Positions 5,222 to 8,671 of a stretch of 8,671 bases of DNA are shown in pieces. The notes under the pieces were generated by a model that was not told the origin of the DNA, ran no database searches, and saw only the letters and a list, made by a program, of their open reading frames with translations. The position numbers and the translations under genes are program-made. Source of the DNA: Nocardioides sp. (GTDB lineage: Bacteria; Actinomycetota; Actinomycetes; Propionibacteriales; Nocardioidaceae); contig JAHEXO010000059.1 of NCBI GenBank assembly GCA_023252065.1, positions 1-8,671 of the forward strand, written 5' to 3'. Position 1 is the first letter of the stretch. Each line of letters starts with the position of its first letter.

Positions 5222-8116
5222 ATGTCTCACGACACCCGCGCGCGCATCAGGCGCGCGCTCACCGGCACGGCCACCCTCGCCGTCGCCGCGGCCGGCCTGG
5301 CCGCCGTCGCCCCCGCCCACGCCAACACCTCCGGCCCGGGCCTCGTCATCAACGAGGCCTACGGCGGCGGTGGCAACTCCGGCGCGCTCTACAAGAACGA
5401 CTTCGTCGAGCTGCGCAACACCACCGACCACTCGGTGTCGCTGGGCGGTCTCTCGGTGCAGTACCGCTCCGCCACCGGCACGGGCGCGCCCAGCGGGAGC
5501 AACGTGGCCGCGCTGCCCAGCGTCGACCTGCCGGCTGGTGGCACGTTCCTGGTCAGCGGGGTGGCCGGCCTCGGCGGCACCCAGGACCTGCCCACGCCCG
5601 ACCTGACCAGCACCCTGAGCATGGGCGGAGCGGGGGGCCAGGTGTTCCTCGCCGACCAGGCCGGGCCGCTCGACCCCGGCACCAACGCGATCTCCAGCAC
5701 CCACGTCCTCGACTTCGTCGGCTGGGGCTCGACCGCGACCAGCTACGAGGGCAGCGCCCCGGCGCCCGGCACCAGCAACGCCCAGTCCGTCACCCGCGAC
5801 GCCTCGGGCACCGACACCAACAGCAACAGCGGCGACTTCTCGCTGTCCAACCCGCCCAGCCCGACAGCGTGCGGCAGCGCCTGCCCCGCCACGCCGCCCC
5901 CGCCGCCGGTGGCCGCCACCATCGCCGAGATCCAGGGCACGGGTGACACCTCGCCGCTGGCCGGGCAGCGCGCCGTGACCCGGGGCGTCGTGACCGCGGC
6001 GTACCCGACCGGCGGCTTCTTCGGCTACGTGCTCCAGACCGACGGCACCGGCACCGGCGACGCCACCCCGGGCGCCTCCGACGCGGTCTTCGTCCACCAG
6101 CCGGCCGGTGCGGTGACCGTCCAGGTCGGCCAGTACGTCGAGGTCACCGGCGCCGTGAGCGAGTTCAACGGCCTGACCGAGCTCAGCGTCGACGGCGCTG
6201 ATGTCCAGGATCTCGGTTCCCCGCCGCTGGGCGGGGTGACCGCCCGCGCGATCGCCTACCCGACCACCACGTCGGGCCGCGAGGCCCACGAGAGCGAGCT
6301 GATCGCCCCCCTCGACCGGTTCACGGTGACCGACAACTACGACACCAACCAGTACGGCGAGATCGGCCTCGCCACGGGCGACCACCAGCTCTGGCAGCCG
6401 ACCGACCTCTACAACCCCAACCTCGATCCCGCCGGGGTCGCGGCCGTGCAGGCCGACGACGCCGCGCGCGGCGTCGTCCTCGACGACGGCTCCAGCGCCA
6501 ACTACCTGACCACGTCGAAGAACGTCGTGATGCCGTGGCTGCGCCCCGACAACCCGGTCCGGATCGGCTCCTCCGCGACGCTGCACGAGCCGGTGATCCT
6601 CGACTTCCGCAACAACCTGTGGGAGCTCCAGCCGACCCACCAGGTCACCGACGACGGCTCCGACGTGGCGACCTTCGGCGACACCCGGACCGTCAACCAG
6701 CAACCGCAGGCGGTGGGTGGCGACCTCAGGCTCGGCACCTTCAACGTGCTCAACTACTTCAACACCACAGGCACCGACTGGGTGGCCGCCGGGCACACCT
6801 GCTCGTTCTACAACGACCGCACCGGTGACCCCGTCACCGACAACACCTGCTCCGCCAACGGTCCGCGCGGCGCGGCCCAGTCCTCGTCCAGCCAGTCCAG
6901 CGGTGGCACCGACCTCGCCGACCCGACCGCCGACCTCGAGCGGCAGCGGGCCAAGGAGGTCAGGGCGATCAACACGATGGACGCCGACATCTTGTCGCTG
7001 GAGGAGATCGAGAACTCTTCGGCGCTCGGTGAGAGCGACCGCGACGACGCCCTGAAGTCCCTGGTCGACGCCCTCAACGCCGACGCCGGTACGACGCGCT
7101 GGGCCTACGCCCCGTCGCCTGCCCCGACCGCCCTCCCGCCGCTGGCCGAGCAGGACGTGATCCGCACGGCGTTCATCTACAACCCGAGCAAAGTCGCGCT
7201 GGTCGGCGGCTCGACGGTGCTGTCCGACCAGTCCGCCCCCGGCCAGCCGTTCGCCAACGCGCGCGAGCCGCTGGCCCAGGAGTTCAAGCGCAAGGGCGCG
7301 CTCGACTCCGACGGCTTCCTGGTGGTCGTCAACCACCTCAAGTCGAAGGGCGACAGCAGCCCGCCCGCGACCGGCGACAACGCCAACGGCATCCAGGGCG
7401 CCTTCAACGGCGACCGCGTCCGCCAGGCCCGCGCGCTGGTCGACTTCGCCAAGGCGACCGCCCAGAGCGACGGCACGAAGAGGATCTTCCTGACCGGAGA
7501 CTTCAACTCCTACACCCAGGAGGACCCGATGCAGGTGCTCTACCAGAACGGGTTCGTCAACCAGCCCAGCGACGACCCGCGTGACACCTCCTACGAGTTC
7601 GACGGTCAGGCCGGCTCTCTCGACCACGTGCTCGCCAACGCGGCGGCCGCCACCATGGTCTCCGGGCGTGACGTCTGGCAGATCAACGCCGAGGAGTCCG
7701 TGGGTTTCGAGTACAGCCGCTACAACTACAACGCGCAGCTGCTCTACGCCCCTGACCAGTTCCGGGCCTCCGACCACAACCCGGAGCTGGTCGGCCTCGA
7801 CGCGCCCTTCAGCCAGCAGGGCTCGACGGTCGGCGTGACCGCGACGCCGAGCACGGTGCAGAAGAAGAAGGACACCTCGCGGATCGACGTGACGGTCACC
7901 GGTGCCCAGGGGGTCACCCCCACCGGGACCGTCGAGATCTGGGTGGACGGAGTGCGCGTCGGCTCGGTCGAGCTGAGCGGTGGTACGGCAAGCGCCGTCG
8001 TCGGCCCGTTCGCGTCAGCCGGCACGCGGCACGTCGAGGTGCGCTACCTCGGCGACGACGTGACGAAGGCAGGCAGTGCGACGACGACGGTCACCGTCAT
8101 CAACGGCAAGGCCTGA
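5222..8116 (+). CDS. Secreted multidomain nuclease, ExeM/NucH type (endonuclease/exonuclease/phosphatase family)
   Basis: This probably hydrolyses extracellular DNA or RNA outside the cell. Of 964 residues, 1-34 form a signal peptide with an Arg-rich start, hydrophobic core and likely cleavage at AHA/N; an RR pair at 10-11 makes Tat export possible but weak. A lamin-tail domain spans about 38-215 (LVINEAYGGGGNSG ... NDFVELRN), followed by a PPPPP linker. An OB-like region lies at about 232-475 (IAEIQGTGDTSPLAGQ). The catalytic domain spans about 500-860 and keeps the expected DNase I-like residues: N508 (GTFNVLNYF), E595 (LSLEEIEN), H705 (NHLKSKG), D760 and N762 (TGDFNS), D801-H802 (SLDHVL), and D851-H852 (ASDHNPE). 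Cys pairs at 217/221 and 527/543 could form disulfides. A C-terminal Ig-like domain (about 866-960) follows. No LPXTG or membrane anchor is seen, so the product is likely released or loosely bound. Function by family; substrate not proven. Confidence 0.94.
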   Translation: MSHDTRARIRRALTGTATLAVAAAGLAAVAPAHANTSGPGLVINEAYGGGGNSGALYKNDFVELRNTTDHSVSLGGLSVQYRSATGTGAPSGSNVAALPSVDLPAGGTFLVSGVAGLGGTQDLPTPDLTSTLSMGGAGGQVFLADQAGPLDPGTNAISSTHVLDFVGWGSTATSYEGSAPAPGTSNAQSVTRDASGTDTNSNSGDFSLSNPPSPTACGSACPATPPPPPVAATIAEIQGTGDTSPLAGQRAVTRGVVTAAYPTGGFFGYVLQTDGTGTGDATPGASDAVFVHQPAGAVTVQVGQYVEVTGAVSEFNGLTELSVDGADVQDLGSPPLGGVTARAIAYPTTTSGREAHESELIAPLDRFTVTDNYDTNQYGEIGLATGDHQLWQPTDLYNPNLDPAGVAAVQADDAARGVVLDDGSSANYLTTSKNVVMPWLRPDNPVRIGSSATLHEPVILDFRNNLWELQPTHQVTDDGSDVATFGDTRTVNQQPQAVGGDLRLGTFNVLNYFNTTGTDWVAAGHTCSFYNDRTGDPVTDNTCSANGPRGAAQSSSSQSSGGTDLADPTADLERQRAKEVRAINTMDADILSLEEIENSSALGESDRDDALKSLVDALNADAGTTRWAYAPSPAPTALPPLAEQDVIRTAFIYNPSKVALVGGSTVLSDQSAPGQPFANAREPLAQEFKRKGALDSDGFLVVVNHLKSKGDSSPPATGDNANGIQGAFNGDRVRQARALVDFAKATAQSDGTKRIFLTGDFNSYTQEDPMQVLYQNGFVNQPSDDPRDTSYEFDGQAGSLDHVLANAAAATMVSGRDVWQINAEESVGFEYSRYNYNAQLLYAPDQFRASDHNPELVGLDAPFSQQGSTVGVTATPSTVQKKKDTSRIDVTVTGAQGVTPTGTVEIWVDGVRVGSVELSGGTASAVVGPFASAGTRHVEVRYLGDDVTKAGSATTTVTVINGKA
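5238..5258 (+). other. GC hairpin at codons 6-13 of the nuclease gene
   Basis: GCGCGCGC (5238-5245) and GCGCGCGC (5251-5258) are mutually complementary around a 5-nt ATCAG loop. The hairpin begins 16 nt after the first base of the ATG, within the footprint of an initiating ribosome, so it could lower translation. It encodes part of the Arg-rich signal peptide start, which by itself favours GC-rich codons, so it may be incidental. Confidence 0.6.
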
Positions 8117-8131
8117 GGCGTCCTGAGGCGT
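8112..8131 (+). repeat. 10-nt perfect tandem duplication over the nuclease stop codon
   Basis: CCTGAGGCGT occurs at 8112-8121 and again at 8122-8131. The first copy holds the TGA stop (8114-8116); the second TGA is in another frame. It looks like a small recent duplication at the gene end. Confidence 0.9.
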
Positions 8132-8133
8132 GT

Positions 8134-8169
8134 GTGAGGCCGTCGCCGGTCAGCCGGCGGCGGCCTCAC
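8134..8169. terminator. Bidirectional terminator-like hairpin between convergent genes
   Basis: Bases 8134-8149 pair with 8154-8169 over 16 continuous pairs, with one G-T(U) wobble (8143/8160) and a TCAG loop (8150-8153). Arms are GTGAGGCCG-T-CGCCGG and CCGGCG-G-CGGCCTCAC. It begins 18 nt after the nuclease stop and overlaps the last six GH15 codons. There is no T-run on either strand, as is often so for actinobacterial terminators. Its place between two converging genes supports termination in both directions. Confidence 0.75.
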
Positions 8170-8671
8170 GGAGCTTGAACGCCGCCTGCACGAGCGTGAG
8201 GTGGCTGAACGCCTGCGGGAAGTTGCCGACCATCCGATGGTGGTCCGCGTCGTACTCCTCGGAGAGCAGCCCGACGTCGTTGGGCAGGGCGCAGAGCCGG
8301 TCGAAGAGGGCGTGGGCGTCGTCGAGGCGTCCGGCGCCGGCGTAGGCCGAGACCAGCCAGAACGAGCAGGCGAGGAACGGGTGCTCGTCGCCGGCGAGCC
8401 CGTCGACACCGCTCTGGGTGCGGTAGCGCAGCAGCAGGCCGTCGCGCATCAGGTCCTGCTCGATCGCCTCGATCGTCCCGAGCATCCGTGGGTCCGTGCC
8501 GTCGACGAACCCGACCAGCGGCAGCATCAGCAGCGAGGCGTCGACCTCCGTCGTCGCGTAGTGCTGGGTGAACGTGCCGCGGGCCTCGTCGTAGCCGTGC
8601 GTCAGCACCTCGTTGCGCACCTGCTCACGCAGGTCACGCCACCGGTCGACGTCGCCCGGCAGCCCGTGCCG
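8150..8671 (-). CDS. Glycoside hydrolase family 15 protein (trehalase/glucoamylase-like), C-terminal part
   Basis: The reading frame runs from the window edge to a TGA at 8152-8150, giving 173 visible residues; the N-terminal part and start lie beyond 8671. A GTG at 8620-8618 is in frame but internal, since the frame continues upstream as RHGLPGDVDRWRDLREQ. Family features of the GH15 (alpha/alpha)6 barrel C-terminal half are clear: DASLLMLPLVGFVDGTDPRM, DEHPFLACSFWLVSAY, GLLSEEYD and GNFPQAFSHLTLVQAAF. The glutamates of SEEYD (nt about 8255-8260) match the position of the GH15 catalytic base by family knowledge. Related actinobacterial proteins act on trehalose, others on alpha-glucans, so the substrate is open. 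The gene converges on the nuclease gene and its final codons form half of a terminator-like stem. Confidence 0.93.
   Translation of the reverse strand, partial: RHGLPGDVDRWRDLREQVRNEVLTHGYDEARGTFTQHYATTEVDASLLMLPLVGFVDGTDPRMLGTIEAIEQDLMRDGLLLRYRTQSGVDGLAGDEHPFLACSFWLVSAYAGAGRLDDAHALFDRLCALPNDVGLLSEEYDADHHRMVGNFPQAFSHLTLVQAAFKLREAAAG

Noticed and set aside
5096..7777. 893-codon open frame antisense to the nuclease gene
   Set aside because: It is a compositional shadow: Val/Gly/Arg-rich, low complexity, no recognisable domain, and it covers a gene with clear catalytic motifs. Long antisense frames are expected opposite genes with strong G/C third positions.
8044..8409. 121-codon minus-strand frame across the nuclease/GH15 junction
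   Set aside because: It overlaps the GH15 frame, which has strong family motifs, and reads through the terminator-like hairpin as a Ser/Arg/Thr-rich sequence.
8618..8620. GTG as the true start of the GH15 gene
   Set aside because: The frame stays open to the window edge with sensible protein sequence, and the GH15 catalytic domain needs several hundred residues upstream.

Overview
The window looks like chromosomal DNA from a high-GC actinobacterium, probably of the Nocardioides/Nocardioidaceae type. The evidence is the very strong G/C bias at third codon positions, the style of the FtsK, RimO and PgsA proteins, and the ftsK / RodZ-like / rimO / pgsA gene order. Genus is an inference from protein character, not a measurement. 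No RNA gene, CRISPR array, insertion sequence or phage gene was seen.

Region 1 (1-5081, + strand) is a tightly packed housekeeping cluster. It holds the 3' part of ftsK/spoIIIE (DNA translocase), a large RodZ-like membrane protein whose ATG overlaps the ftsK stop by one base, rimO (ribosomal protein S12 methylthiotransferase) after a 46-nt gap, and pgsA (phosphatidylglycerophosphate synthase) overlapping rimO by 4 nt. The products serve division and chromosome segregation, cell-envelope organisation, ribosome modification and phospholipid synthesis.

Region 2 (5072-5260) is the only real intergenic control region and the most structured non-coding DNA here. It carries, in order, three CAC-centred elements phased at 11 nt (resembling a PHO box), a TAGGGT -10-like hexamer, a strong 14-bp stem-loop, four copies of a 7-nt repeat, a GGAAAGG ribosome binding site, and a second GC hairpin just inside the coding region.

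Region 3 (5222-8116, + strand) is one large secreted, multidomain nuclease of the ExeM/NucH type: signal peptide, lamin-tail domain, OB-like region, endonuclease/exonuclease/phosphatase catalytic domain and a C-terminal Ig-like domain. It probably degrades extracellular DNA, perhaps to obtain phosphate.

Region 4 (8150-8671, - strand) is the C-terminal part of a glycoside hydrolase family 15 (trehalase/glucoamylase-like) protein that converges on the nuclease gene. A nearly perfect 16-bp hairpin lies in the junction and holds the GH15 stop codon in its loop. I found no convincing wholly new system. The best leads are the nuclease control region and the unusual architecture of the RodZ-like protein.
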